Assembly (NCBI RefSeq): GCF_027579695.1
Contig: NC_083571.1
Location: forward strand, 39,555,943 to 39,619,942
DNA: 64,000 bases
DNA from: Neoarius graeffei
Lineage: Eukaryota > Chordata > Actinopteri > Siluriformes > Ariidae
Direction of reading: 5' to 3'
Under the pieces are notes generated by a model. That model did no database searches. It was not told where the DNA came from and worked only from the letters and a program-made list of their open reading frames with translations. Each line of letters starts with the position of its first letter. Positions within the stretch are counted from its first letter, which is position 1. The translations under genes were made by a program, and so were the position numbers. Positions 20,936-31,350 of this stretch are shown one piece after another.

Positions 20936-21326
20936 TTCATTCATTCATTCATTCCTGCTCTTCAGTTCATTCCTGTTGTTCCCTTTACTCTGTTCCCCAT
21001 GTTTCCATTTCATCCCACACTTGTCCTCTTTCCCATCTTTAGAATAATTGGGGAATGATAGGAATGAAGGGGACGACGGGAACGCAAGGATAATATCCTG
21101 TTATTGTAATTGACTCCTCCTACAAACACACTGAATAATCACAGCTGGTTCCACCCACCACTACACTCACTGGATGTGGCCCCATCCACTCATCATCACT
21201 CTTGGTGACGTCATGTGAGCTATATTCAACAGGAAGTGGAGTATAAACTAGTTTAAACCGGTTTCGGTGAATTACGACACAGTCCATGTTCCACATTAAA
21301 TCTATATTTTCTGTCTTTCCTGTCAG
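20830..21326 (+). other. LINE-type 3' tail and camk2d intron
   Basis: GCACTTTGCATTGC...TTGCTATATTAATAAAG followed by (ATT)n at 20903-20935 and (CATT)n at 20934-20956 looks like the 3' end of an L2-like LINE. The remainder up to the exon at 21327 is ordinary intron. Confidence 0.45.
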
Positions 21327-21369
21327 GGAGCCATTTTAACCACGCTGCTAGTAACCAGGAACTTTTCAG
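21327..21369 (+). CDS. camk2d: CaM kinase II delta-like, end of regulatory segment (GAILTTLLVTRNFS)
   Basis: 43 bases from TGTCAG/GGA to TCAG/GTATGA give GAILTTLLVTRNFS plus one base (phase 1). This is the invariant CaMKII exon that follows the calmodulin-binding helix. The usual form is GAILTTMLATRNFS (beta/delta) or MLVSRNFS (gamma). All variable-linker exons downstream join in phase 1 or 0 to this one. Confidence 0.94.
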
Positions 21370-21865
21370 GTATGACTTCGACCACTGTGTGTGTGTTTCC
21401 TACACTTTCTTTCTCTTTGTTTTATTTTTACTCTATATTGTGTTAAAATTTCTTCCTCGAGTTCTTTAGTTCAGTGAGAGATTGTGTTTTTTTTTTCTTC
21501 CTCTTCCTCACACCCTCCTTTTTTGGTGGGCGTGTCTCTGGAGGTAAGAATGATTGGCTATGAAACTTTCTGACCAGTCAGGTGCATGGGATCTTGAGTG
21601 ACGCACTGGACTGCAGAGTGAAGAGATTACATTCACAAAGTGTTTTATATAAATTATTATTATTATTATTATTATTATGGAAGTGAGAATTTCACCTCAG
21701 TTTAATGTTTATTATTATTTCAGTTTCTGCTTTCTGAATGGAATCTTATGGAATATTTTTCAGCTGGATGATTCCAGAAGAATGTGATGTAGTTTATATA
21801 AGAACAACACAAACAGCTCCTTCTCTTATTTACACCTCAGTATTAATCTGCCTGTTGCATGTATA

Positions 21866-21917
<52 letters not shown>

Positions 21918-21952
21918 ACTGATATATTAATATTCTTATTTTAATTTAACAG
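21370..21952 (+). other. camk2d intron with (ATT)n, (TG)n and two TGCATG hexamers
   Basis: TGCATG occurs at 21583-21588 and 21856-21861. (ATT)n is at about 21655-21680. A 45-base (TG)n tract (about 21868-21913) lies 40 bases upstream of the next exon. Confidence 0.7.
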
Positions 21953-21993
21953 CAGCTAAGAGTTTGTTGAACAAGAAGCCGGACAGTGTGAAG
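21953..21993 (+). CDS. camk2d: CaM kinase II linker exon (AAKSLLNKKPDSVK)
   Basis: 41 bases in phase 1 give AAKSLLNKKPDSVK, the first variable-linker exon in CaMKII beta, gamma and delta. The acceptor AACAGCAG is a NAGNAG tandem, so use of the second AG would drop one Ala. Donor AAG/GTGCGT. The KKPD of this exon resembles mammalian delta (KKPDGVK) more than beta (NKKADGVK). Confidence 0.93.
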
Positions 21994-22022
21994 GTGCGTT
22001 AATATTGACATTAAACACTGAC

Positions 22023-22084
<62 letters not shown>

Positions 22085-22714
22085 TTATTATTATTATTAT
22101 TATTATTATTATGCTAATAACCATTCCTCAGTTTTATTTTTTTATCTTTTTTTCTACTTGAAATGTTTATTTTTAGCAATTTACAGTTTATAACTTTTTT
22201 ATGCCCATTTTTCTTCTTATCTTTCAACTTATCTCATTTATTTGCTCACTTCTGGTTATTTGTAAAATAAATTAGTTTTTGGCAAATTTTAACTAATAGC
22301 TAATGATTTATGGCTAATATTGAAACATTTCTGAGACATGTTTAATATTTAGGGAATTTGAGATTTTTTTTTTTCAAAGTGAAGTTTCACGATGAGCTGT
22401 TTTTGTCCTGTGTTGGTAAAAGTTACTTCTGAATTCTTTATTGCTGGTAATTAAAATGCATTAATTTCTGACTTTTTTTGTGAATACATATCCATTTGTG
22501 AACTATTTTGAGCTGTATTTGTGTTTGTGCCATGAACAATCTAGAGGCAAATGCAGTTTAGTGCTTTTATTAAAAGTGCAGGGAAACGATTCCAAAACAT
22601 GAACCAGAATCAAACCAGGGACGGGCACCGAGCTCAGGCGATGTGCAAACAACAGCATTAGGGCAACATGCAAATATGCAAAAACCAGAATCTCTGCACT
22701 TGGAACAAAGTCTT
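21994..22714 (+). other. camk2d intron; (AC)n and (TTA)n microsatellites
   Basis: (AC)n at 22027-22082 passes directly into (TTA)n at 22083-22114. The rest is AT-rich. No exon encoding the KKRKSSSS nuclear-localisation insert of the delta-B form was found here or up to 24182. Confidence 0.6.
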
Positions 22715-23749
22715 CCCTTACAAAAAAGAAGTTTATTCAAGTGTGCTTCTAGTATACTTCTTTTAAACTAAAAATAAGAGAGTATGCTTTCAGTTTACTT
22801 TTTATTTACTTATCAGAGATATACTTAATAAAGTTATACATAAGTATACTAACTTATCCTGAAAAGTATATAGAAAAGTCTAAGTATATCAAGCTTATAC
22901 TTAAACTTTTGATCAAGATATACTTAACAAAAGTGTAATAAAGTATTAAAATATTTGTGCCTTATGTTTAAGTGTACTTGCCCTGTAGTTGTGCTTATCC
23001 TTTTGATAGTAGCCTATAAAATAGTTATTTTATTGCCACGTTTTTATACTTTGCATTTAATAAAATGTTGCTTTAAATTTTGATGTTTAAAGAAAATGAA
23101 TATGTTCTTAATCCTGAGTATTTGTTGTTATTTTGTGAATTCTTACCTTTATAACTTCATTGTACCTTAAGATACAAAACACTTAAGTTGTCTATTGGTA
23201 GTGTGCATGAGGTAAGGGTTAGTGCTAGAAAACTAACAGTATACCTAGAAGGGTAATTGCAGTATACTTCAAAACTAAAAAGTGGACTAGATGTATATAA
23301 CCAGTAACTAATAGTATATTTCCAGTATAACTACAAAGTATACTTTAGTAAACTAAAAAGTGGACTAGAAGTATAAAACAAGTAAACTCAGTATATTTCC
23401 AGTATACTATGAAGTATGCTTTTGTAAACTAAAGAGTGGACTACCAGTATAGAACTAATAAACTATTAGTATATAAGTTTACTTGTGGTATATTTGCAGT
23501 ACAAAATAAAAAAATACTAGTTGTATACTCAAAGTTTACTTCTCTTAGACTTAAAGTATACTTTTTATAAACTAAAAGTGGGCCAATTTAGTCCCAAGAA
23601 GTATTAGATTAGTTTACTTACAAGTATACTGTAAGTGCATTGATATCAGTATACTTGGTACACAAAAGTATACTTAGGGAACTGTACTTTAACTTTACTT
23701 AAGTATACTTAATAAAATGAACTTGAAGTATACTTTTTTTTGATAAGGG
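22715..23749. mobile_element. 1.03 kb inverted-repeat element full of GTATAC palindromes
   Basis: Left end CCCTTACAAAAAAGAAGTTT and inverted right end CCCTTATCAAAAAAAAGTAT. The whole interior is AT-rich and studded with AGTATACTT and close variants (about a dozen GTATAC palindromes). No coding frame. This looks like a MITE; I found no clear target duplication and cannot name the superfamily. Confidence 0.7.
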
Positions 23750-24182
23750 TTGTTAAAGTCTCATAACACACTGTTTACTTCACTACGAGTCTGTTTGAAG
23801 TCAGTTTATATGTGCTGTGAGTATAATGGGATCAGGAGCACATCATCAGAACTCTGGTGAGTGTAAACGTGTGTGGAGTGTAGCTGTGGGAATTGTAGTC
23901 TGCAGCAGCCATGTTTGTATGACATGGTGTGTTTTGGGAAGTGGATCCCGGTGCAGACGTGACAGTTTGTTTTTATTCCACAGTCAGTGTTTGTTTGTAG
24001 AATCAAGTAAAAAGCTTGCAGCTAGTCAAAAGCTTCTCTTTATTTCTACTTTATTCTGTTTATCTCCTTTTACATTTCCCTTTGTTTCCCCTCATTGCCA
24101 GAATTCCCAGGATTCCGGCTGTTCCTCTGTTTCATATTGTTACTCTGCGTAAAACAGATTTTTCCCCTCATACCCCCTACAG
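23750..24182 (+). other. camk2d intron, no gene seen
   Basis: Includes CTCTG/GTGAGTGTA at about 23860, a donor-like site whose upstream frame contains a stop, and a pyrimidine-rich stretch leading to the acceptor at 24181. Confidence 0.5.
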
Positions 24183-24227
24183 GTCAACAACAAGACCAAC
24201 AAAGACACAGGCCCTGCTCCAGCACTG
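24183..24227 (+). CDS. camk2d: CaM kinase II variable-linker exon (VNNKTNKDTGPAPAL)
   Basis: Bounded by TACCCCCTACAG and CTG/GTACAC, 15 codons, phase 0: VNNKTNKDTGPAPAL. It matches the position and ends of the mammalian delta exon INNKANVV...TPAL, which is included in neuronal (delta-A type) transcripts with the EPQTTVIHN exon. It is too short for ORF-based detection. In-frame skipping is possible because its length is a multiple of three. Confidence 0.85.
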
Positions 24228-24550
24228 GTACACAACAGACTCCGCCTCTTCCAACATGACATCACTGTGCCCACTTTTTATCATGATTACTGTGGAGCAG
24301 TATATAGACTGTATATGAATCAGGAAATTAAAACAAAAATTCTGATTTGTCGTCTCATGTTCACCTTTCGATCTCAAACCCAGAGTTCAGTGTAAAACAA
24401 AAAGCAGTAGACTTGGCCTTGTGTTCGGAGGGGACTGTATACATTTACATATTATATTCAATAAATAAATACATAATACACATATCTGTTAATGAACTAA
24501 ATATTAATTATTTAATGCCATCACTTCCTGTGTGTGTGTGTGTGTGTCAG

Positions 24551-24595
24551 GAACCTCAGACGACTGTCATCCACAATCCAGTTGAGAGAAACAAG
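24551..24595 (+). CDS. camk2d: CaM kinase II variable-linker exon (EPQTTVIHNPVERNK)
   Basis: 15 codons, phase 0, preceded by a (TG)n tract ending GTGTCAG and followed by AAG/GTCCGA. The peptide EPQTTVIHNPVERNK matches the conserved EPQTTVIHNP exon of beta and delta; the NK ending fits delta (DGNK). It is a cassette exon in other vertebrates. Confidence 0.93.
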
Positions 24596-24769
24596 GTCCG
24601 AGATTTTGACTTATTATTCATCATGTTAATGTTTACATTCAGCTTGTCAGTTTTATACTCACACGCACAGTGTCCCACCATAAGAGTAGGCAGCATGTGT
24701 GTGTTCCTGAAGTTCCCTGAGTTTTGTTTTGTTTTGTTTTTGTTTTTGGGTTGTTTTTTTTTTTCCCAG

Positions 24770-24818
24770 GAGTCAACAGAGAGCAACAACACCACTATAG
24801 AGGATGAAGAAATAAAAG
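24770..24818 (+). CDS. camk2d: CaM kinase II linker exon (ESTESNNTTIEDEEIK)
   Basis: 49 bases: ESTESNNTTIEDEEIK plus one base. Mammalian delta has ESTESSNTTIEDEDVK, beta ESSDSANTT and gamma GSTESCNTT, so this exon is the best evidence for delta. A T-rich tract with TTTTGTTTTG repeats precedes it, and (TG)n follows the donor within 20 bases. Confidence 0.93.
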
Positions 24819-24832
24819 GTGTCTGTCTGTCT

Positions 24833-24870
<38 letters not shown>

Positions 24871-24902
24871 ATGTTTGATTTTTGTCTCTTTTTGCCCCTC
24901 AG

Positions 24903-24923
24903 CCTGTCAGGTTGTCAGTAAAG
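24903..24923 (+). CDS. camk2d: Candidate 21-nt camk2d microexon (ACQVVSK)
   Basis: Between the exons at 24770 and 25051 lies a 21-base segment with a strong acceptor (TCTCTTTTTGCCCCTCAG) and a good donor (AAAG/GTGAAT). Both junctions are phase 1, so inclusion adds ACQVVSK between EIK and ARKQE without changing the frame. A TGCATG hexamer lies 89 bases downstream. I do not recall such a segment in published CaMKII isoforms. The evidence is splice motifs and frame only, and it could be a decoy or pseudo-exon. Confidence 0.5.
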
Positions 24924-25011
24924 GTGAATAATAAAATCTGAACCTTTTCATCTTTAAAATCTGCAATAAAATATTCATAAACTATCTAATTTACATTTTA
25001 ATATTTTAATG

Positions 25012-25017
25012 TGCATG
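25012..25017 (+). promoter_or_regulatory. RBFOX-type TGCATG element
   Basis: TGCATG lies 89 bases downstream of the candidate microexon donor and 33 bases upstream of the next constitutive exon. RBFOX binding downstream of a cassette exon usually promotes its inclusion. Confidence 0.45.
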
Positions 25018-25050
25018 GATAATAAAACTCTGTGTGTGTGTGTGTTTCAG

Positions 25051-25126
25051 CTCGAAAGCAGGAGATCATTAAAGTCACTGAGCAGCTGATTGAGTCCATC
25101 AACAACGGAGACTTTGAAACTTACTC
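25051..25126 (+). CDS. camk2d: CaM kinase II association-domain exon 1
   Basis: 76 bases, phase 1 in and 2 out: [20 protein letters not shown] then DFETYS. This is the first helix of the hub (association) domain that builds the 12- to 14-subunit holoenzyme. (TG)n precedes the acceptor and (CA)n follows the donor GTGAGTGCACAC. Confidence 0.96.
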
Positions 25127-25224
25127 GTGAGTGCACACACACACACACACAGTATTATTTTTTATAGTTCGTGCTGAATTTGTGTGTTTAAATTTAAAAT
25201 TTGTTTATTGTCAGTGTACAATAG

Positions 25225-25428
<204 letters not shown>

Positions 25429-25430
25429 TG

Positions 25431-25630
25431 AGTTCAAATGAGGGGCGGGGTTCACCCTGGGTAGGTCACACAGGGCTATCACAGGCCTACACAGAGATGA
25501 ATAGCCATTGCACTCACACCTTTGGAGGTTTAGAGGAGCCAGTTGACTGAATCCACATGTCTTTGGACTGTGGGAGGAAGCCAGATACCTGGAGGAAACC
25601 CACACAGACACAAGGAGAACAAATTCCAAA
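25431..25630 (+). mobile_element. Diverged SINE-like fragment
   Basis: GGGTTCACCCTGGG, TAGGTCACACAGGGCTATCAC and CACATGTCTTTGGACTGTGG match, with many changes, the body of the tRNA-headed SINEs in inverted orientation. This is an old copy without clear ends. Confidence 0.5.
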
Positions 25631-25749
25631 CATATCCCTTTTCCACCAAGGCAGTTCCAGGGCCGGTTCCTAATCTCAAATCTTTTTCTTCAGGTTTCAA
25701 CAGCCAAAGAACCAGTTCTCAGCCAGAACAACTGGTTCAAAAGTGACAT

Positions 25750-26115
25750 GGCTGTTCAGCTTAGGCTTGAGCCCTTGCCCTTTACACACCGAAATTCCTC
25801 CAGATTCCTTGAATCCTTTAATGATATTCTGTGTCTTAGAGGGTCAAATATCCAAATCCCTTCCTATCTTTCTTTCAGAACATTATTTTGAGAAACATTT
25901 CGATAATTTTCTAATGCATTTGTTGACAAACTGGAGATCCTTGGCCCACCTTTACTCCTCAAAGATTAAACCTTTCCCAGATACTGATTTTGTACCAAAT
26001 TATGATTAGAATCACCTATTGACATCACCTGTTTTAAATCACATTATTATTTAATTGTTTTACCTCATTACTAGCCCTAAATTTTCCCGTCCCAACTTTT
26101 TTCGGTCGGGATTCT
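25750..26115 (-). mobile_element. Mariner-type remnant (element B family)
   Basis: The order of short matches (AGATTCCTTGAATCC...GATATTCTG, then GTCCCAACTTTTTTCGGTCGG at the right end) parallels 18310-18835. It is heavily diverged and non-coding. Confidence 0.4.
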
Positions 26116-26214
26116 TTGTTTCTTTATTTCTTTGCTAGCAACATTACGGGAAAACAGCTGGACCAATCTTCATGAAACTTTCAGGATAGATGGGCATTGG
26201 TCTTGTAAAGCAGC

Positions 26215-26328
26215 TGTGACACTTATGGATGTAAAATGAAAACAAGACTCACGGATGTAAAATGAAAACAAGGCTTTAAAGAGAGAAGGACAATCCGAAA
26301 TCAATGTACAAAAGCCAGGCCAGGTCAA
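26215..26328 (-). repeat. Truncated 3' LTR of the decayed chromovirus
   Basis: The 114-bp block TGTGACACTTATGG...AGGTCA contains an internal duplication of ATGTAAAATGAAAACAAG. It corresponds only to the first part of the right-hand LTR, so most of this LTR is deleted. Confidence 0.6.
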
Positions 26329-26458
26329 AACCCTCCCCCAAGGAGGCTGAGGGACAAGGATGACCACGATTACCACCATCCACGCTGCTGGGAACACTCC
26401 TGAGCAAGCCATCAGAACTGCTGCAGTGCTGGACAGAGGGCCATCGCCACGGACGACC

Positions 26459-29402
26459 TCAGGAACCACCGTTGTGCAGACTGCCGGGAGGGCTGGACAC
26501 ACAGTGCCTGGGATGGTCCCTAGGCTGAGGCGTAGGCTTCTCTGGGTGACGCTGATGGAAATCCTCCACCAACCCCGGATCCAGGACACCTCGTGCAGGA
26601 ACCCAGCTATGCTCCTTGGGCCCATAGCCCTCCCAGTCCACTAGGTACTGCAGAGTCCCTCCTCTCCTTCTGGAGTCCAGCAACCGACAGACAGCATACA
26701 CCGGGGCACCTTCCACGTACACCAGAGGTGGGGGTGCGACTTCAGGTGTGGCCTCGTCCAATGGACCTGAGACAACAGGCTTCAGGAGAGATACATGAAA
26801 CGAGTTGGAAACACGGTAATGCACAGGAAGATCTAATTTGTAAGTAACCTCATTGATTCTCTGGAGAATCTTAAACGGGCCAATGTACTTGGGCAATAAT
26901 TTTCTACTTCCCCCAGGAAACCTGAAGTCCCGGCTCGACGGCCACACTCGGTCCCCAGGGAGGTAGGTAGGTGTGTCACCTCTATGGCGATCTGCCTGCC
27001 TCTTGTGTCGGCGGAGAGCGTTCTTGATGCGCTGGTGTGTCTGTTCCCAGACCTGCTCACTCTGTTGCATCCAACTTTCAACAGCAGGGTTGTCAGAGGG
27101 CGTGGCAGACCATGGCGTTAAGGGGGGTTGATAACCCAGCATACATTGGAATGGTGTTAAACCCGTAGCAGAGCTAATCAACAAATTTTGCGCCATTTAT
27201 GCTCAGGGCAAATATTTTGACCGGTCGGCTTGATTATCGTGACAATAAATTCTCAAAAACTTTCCTAGTTCTTGGTTGACTCTTTTGCATTGACCATTAG
27301 ACTGGGGATGGTAACCGGAGGTGAGACTTGCATTAACTCCCAGTCTCTCAAAGAATGCTGACCACACATGAGAGGTGAATTGAGGCTCTCAAACTGATAT
27401 TATATCCTCAGGCGCACCAAATATATGGAACACATAGTTGAAAAGGGCTTCAGCTGTCTGAAAGGCTGTAGGTAGGCTAACGAAGGGGATAAATCTAACT
27501 CCTCGTGAAAACCTATCAACTACGGTCAGAATGACCATGTAGGTCTGCGAGGGGGGCAAATCAGTGACAAAGTCTACAGCTACATGTGACCATGGACGAG
27601 AAGGGACAGGCAAGGGCATGAGTTTACCGGCAGGGAGAGTTTTGGGTGTTTTGCATTTGGAACAGGTGGTGTACGGGGAGACAAACCTATGGATATCTGA
27701 CAACATGTCCTCACACCAATATCTGCCAGACAATAACTGGTGAGTATATGTCTCCCCCGGGTGGCCAGAAGTTAAAGGGGAGTGGGCCCATGTAATTAAT
27801 TTGTCCCTGCATTGAATAGGCACATACTTCCTTCCTACGGGGCAAGATTCAGGGGCAGGAGTGACAGATAATTCCTGATCTATCTTCTTGTCTATCTCCC
27901 ATCTAATAGGGGCAACCACAACTGACGGGGGTAGTACATTGACAACCTCAGTAGAGGACTCGGGACTGGGATATATACATGAAAGGATGTCTGCCTTAGT
28001 ATTACGGGAACCAGGATGATAAGTAATGGAAAAGTTAAATTATGAGAAAAATTAGGACCACCGAGCCTGACGGGGGTTGAGCCGTTTAGCTGACCATAAA
28101 TATTCAAGGTTTGTATGATCCGTTAAAACTAGGAATGGATGTGTAGCTCCCTTTAAGCCAATGGCACCATTCTTCAAAAGCTAGTTTCATGGCCAGCAAT
28201 TCTCTATCTCCTATACCATAATTGTGTTTGGCAGGGGTCAATTTATGGGAGTAGAAGGTTATCGGATGTAGTTTACAGGGATCACCTATGCGCTGGGACA
28301 GCACAGCTCCAGTGCCTACCTCAGAGGCATCCACCTCTACCATGAAAGGCTGAGTGGGATCAGGATGCTTCAGAACAGGAGGTGAGGTGAAGGCTACTTT
28401 GAGAGTTTCGAACCCCTCCTGTGCCTGGGGGTTCCATGTTAGTTTTTTGGCGTTTCCCTTCAATAAGGTGGTAAGAGGGGCTGCTATGTTACTGAAATTA
28501 TGGATAAATCAGCGATGGAAGTTAATGAACCCAAGAAATCGCTGGAGTTCCTTTATGGACGTGGGGATGGGCCAGTTCGCTACAGCCTCTATCTTCCTGT
28601 TGTCCATAACAACACCCTCCAGACTGATGATGTAACCTAGGAAAGAAGTCGAAGGGAGATGAAATTCACACTTCTCTCCTTTGACATATAACTGATTATC
28701 AAGCAGACGCGTCAGGACGGAACGAACATGTCGAACGTGAGTTTTGAGATTGGGGGAACAAATCAGAATATTGTCCATGTAGGCAAGAACATAATGACCA
28801 AGCATATCCCTTAGAACATCGTTTATGAATGCTTGGAATATAGATGGAGCATTACGCAACCCGAAGGGCATTACTAAGTACTCATAGTGCCCCCTAGTGG
28901 TAAGGAATGCAGTTTTCCACTCATCACCTTCCTTTATGCGGACTAAATTATATGCGCTTCTTAAGTCGAGTTTTGTGAAAATGGATGCTCCACGAAGTTG
29001 TTCAAGCGTTACGGGGACCAAAGGCAACGGGTAAGAATAGGGTTTAGTGATTTGATGAAGGCCACGATAATCAATGCAGGACCTAAGCCTATCCTTCTTA
29101 TTAACAAAAAAGAACCCTGCAGCTGCGGGAGATGGAGAAGGACAGATGAAATCCTGTTCTAAAGCTTCCTGAATGTACTCCTCCAGCGCTTTCTCCTCTG
29201 CTTGAGTGAGTGGATAAATTCTAGATTCAGGTGGAATAGCATCATCTATCAACTCAACGGAACAGTCATATTCTCTGTGAGGAGGAGGTTTGGTAACACT
29301 TTTCTTGTTAAACACTTCTAACAGGTCACTGTATTCGGGGGGGGGGGGGACGGAGACTACAACATTAGCATTGGGGCTTTCTATAGTAGCTGATGATACC
29401 AT
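26459..29402 (-). pseudogene. Chromovirus pol remnant (RT, RNase H, integrase, chromodomain)
   Basis: Separate frames give reverse transcriptase ([34 protein letters not shown]), RNase H ([16 protein letters not shown]), integrase (zinc-motif end and VAVDFVTDLPPSQ) and a chromodomain ([17 protein letters not shown]). The RT active site reads YMDN in place of YxDD, removing a catalytic Asp. A gap and stops between 27197 and 27388 delete the last catalytic part of the integrase. Confidence 0.85.
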
Positions 29403-29690
29403 AACTGTGGGGAATGCTAGACAGGTGTCATAACAGTAACTAGACCAAGAGAGTATTTCATTATCAGACCAAGATATGACTGGGTTAAGTTTTCTAAGTC
29501 AGGGCAAACCTAAAATGATAGCATACTCAGAAGAATTTAATACAAAAAAACAGATCTCTTCAGAATGTAAAGCATTGACAGTCGTACTGATGGGTTTTGT
29601 GACCCGGTTAACAAGTCCCTCTCCAACAGGATCCCCATCGACAGCAGTCAATCTTAGTGCTGTTTCCAGTGGCTCCACAGGAATCTGGAG

Positions 29691-30834
29691 TTACTCCACC
29701 AGCTCAGCATGAATAAAGTCTTCTTCAGCTCCGGAGTCAATTAACGCTGAGAACACAGAGACAGACTGTGGGCAGTTAACTGTCACGGGTAGGAGAAAGG
29801 ACTTAGAGACCAACCCCTTAGTGGGTGTACTCACCACATTAGTGCATGGAGTAGACTCCATGCGCTTTCCCTCAGTTGGCGCTGGAGTTCTGTGTCGACG
29901 GATTTGACAGTCACGTAAAACTTGACCGGCAGCTCCGCAATAGAGACAAACCACTTTGGAGACGTTGGTGCCTTTCTTCTGCAGACAAACGAAATGCATC
30001 ACACTGCATAGGTTCCAGGGGTTCTGGATCCTCACGAGTCCAGGTCGTAGGCGGATACGAGTAGCAAGGGGTTGGTGCAGTAGATGGAGCCATAGGAGAT
30101 TTACTTAGACCTCTCCCATGTTCCAGTTGGTCTAGGCGAATGGCCAATGAAATCAGTTTCTTTAGTGAAAGACCGTCATCCTTACAAGCCATTTCAGCCA
30201 AGATGTCCGAGTTCAGTTCGTTGCGAAATGTCACTAATAATGCAACCACTCCCAGCCACAAGAGTGCGAAATTCCAAAGCGTAATCGGAAACTGAGTGAT
30301 TACCCTGACGTAGTCAGGTGAGTAATTCCCCTTGAGAGTGGCCCTCATTGGCGTGATCGAAAACTGCTTTAAATTCTCTAATGAAGTGATTATAAGTGTT
30401 GGATTGGACTGTGGGCCAAATTGCGGTAGCCCAATGTGCCTTGCCTGTAAGAGGAGATATCACAAAAGAAATACAAGCCTTGTCTGAGCTCGGGGGGAAT
30501 TAGCAAAAAATATAGAACATTGTAGCAAAAACCCTTTACACTGATTAGGCGTGCCACTAAACTTATCTGGTTTGCTGACAACAAACGAACTGGTAACAGC
30601 CATGGAGGGAGCACTTTGGTTGGAAATCACAGAAGAGCTGAGTAGTTGGAGTTGTGTGGTGATTTCCCTCATGCTTTCAACAATTTGCGCTAACTGTTTC
30701 TGCTGCTCACCTTGCTGTTGCGTGAGAGTATGGATGGACTGAGTCATGGACTCAGAACGCTGGTGATGTTGTCCAAGCATCTGACCTTGGCTGCTAATCA
30801 CTACCTGTAGCTTCGTGTAATCCGCCATTTGCAT
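29691..30834 (-). pseudogene. Chromovirus gag and protease remnant
   Basis: The likely start near 30834 (MQMADYTKLQVVISSQGQML) is followed by a Gln-rich coiled stretch (LTQQQGEQQKQLAQIV) and SKPDKFSGTPNQCKGFLLQC, typical of gag. Frameshifts follow. CLYCGAAGQVLRDC is a damaged CCHC knuckle (His lost), and FSALIDSGAEEDFIHAELV is the retropepsin motif. Confidence 0.7.
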
Positions 30835-30862
30835 GGTGGCGCAGTATTCTGTAACACGGCTG

Positions 30863-31350
30863 TGACAAACCAGACGCTCGCAGATGTAAAATGAAAACAA
30901 GGCTTTAATGAGAGAAGGACAATCCGAAATCAATGTACAAAAGCCAGGCCAGGTCAAAATCGAGGAATCCAAAACAGTAACAGGGGCTAGACAAATTGTA
31001 GTCAGAAAAACAGGCAATAATCAAGAAACCGGGAGTCAAGAGAGGCGGGCAATCAAAACACAAGGGCTAGGCAAAACGGGAAAAAATGGAAGACAAAAAG
31101 GGTCATACACAGAGAAACAATCGATATAATAACGCTCAGTAGGCTTACAAGAAGTGAAGACAATACTGCATAAAGATCAAGACAGACAAAGGGATATAAA
31201 TACAGACATAAACAAAAAGGTACAGGTGATGGTGACCAGAACTCAGATGAACCACTCCTACAAAGTGGTTCCGGATTGGTTGACGGAGTGCACGTGATCG
31301 TAACTGGCGTGTGAGGGGAATTATGGGAAATGATGGTTGAGGCAGACGGA
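30863..31350 (-). repeat. 5' LTR of the decayed chromovirus (outer end uncertain)
   Basis: It starts TGTGACAAACCAGACGC at the internal side. It contains GGGATATAAATAC (about 31191), TATA-like on the - strand, as in the young chromovirus LTR. The outer limit could not be fixed because the partner LTR is truncated. Confidence 0.5.

Larger units (their letters stand above)
26215..31350 (-). mobile_element. Decayed Ty3/gypsy chromovirus
   Basis: On the - strand: gag-like region (30834 to about 29700), protease/RT (29402-28104), integrase (27919-26459) and a C-terminal chromodomain. Both flanks contain the same LTR-like block (GATGTAAAATGAAAACAAGG ... GCCAGGCCAGGTCA) at 26215-26328 and 30863-30957. 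A polypurine-tract-like CCTCCCCCAAGGAGG (complement) follows the left block. Stops and frameshifts occur in every domain. The outer right end is uncertain. Confidence 0.82.

Noticed and set aside
22050..24180. A camk2d nuclear-localisation exon (KKRKSSSS type)
   Set aside because: No AAGAARMGNAARTC-like coding stretch with flanking splice sites was found; a donor-like site near 23858 has an in-frame stop upstream.
24347..24871. 174-codon frame covering the linker exons
   Set aside because: It reads through introns and microsatellites (poly Val-Cys); only the splice-bounded parts at 24551-24595 and 24770-24818 are coding.
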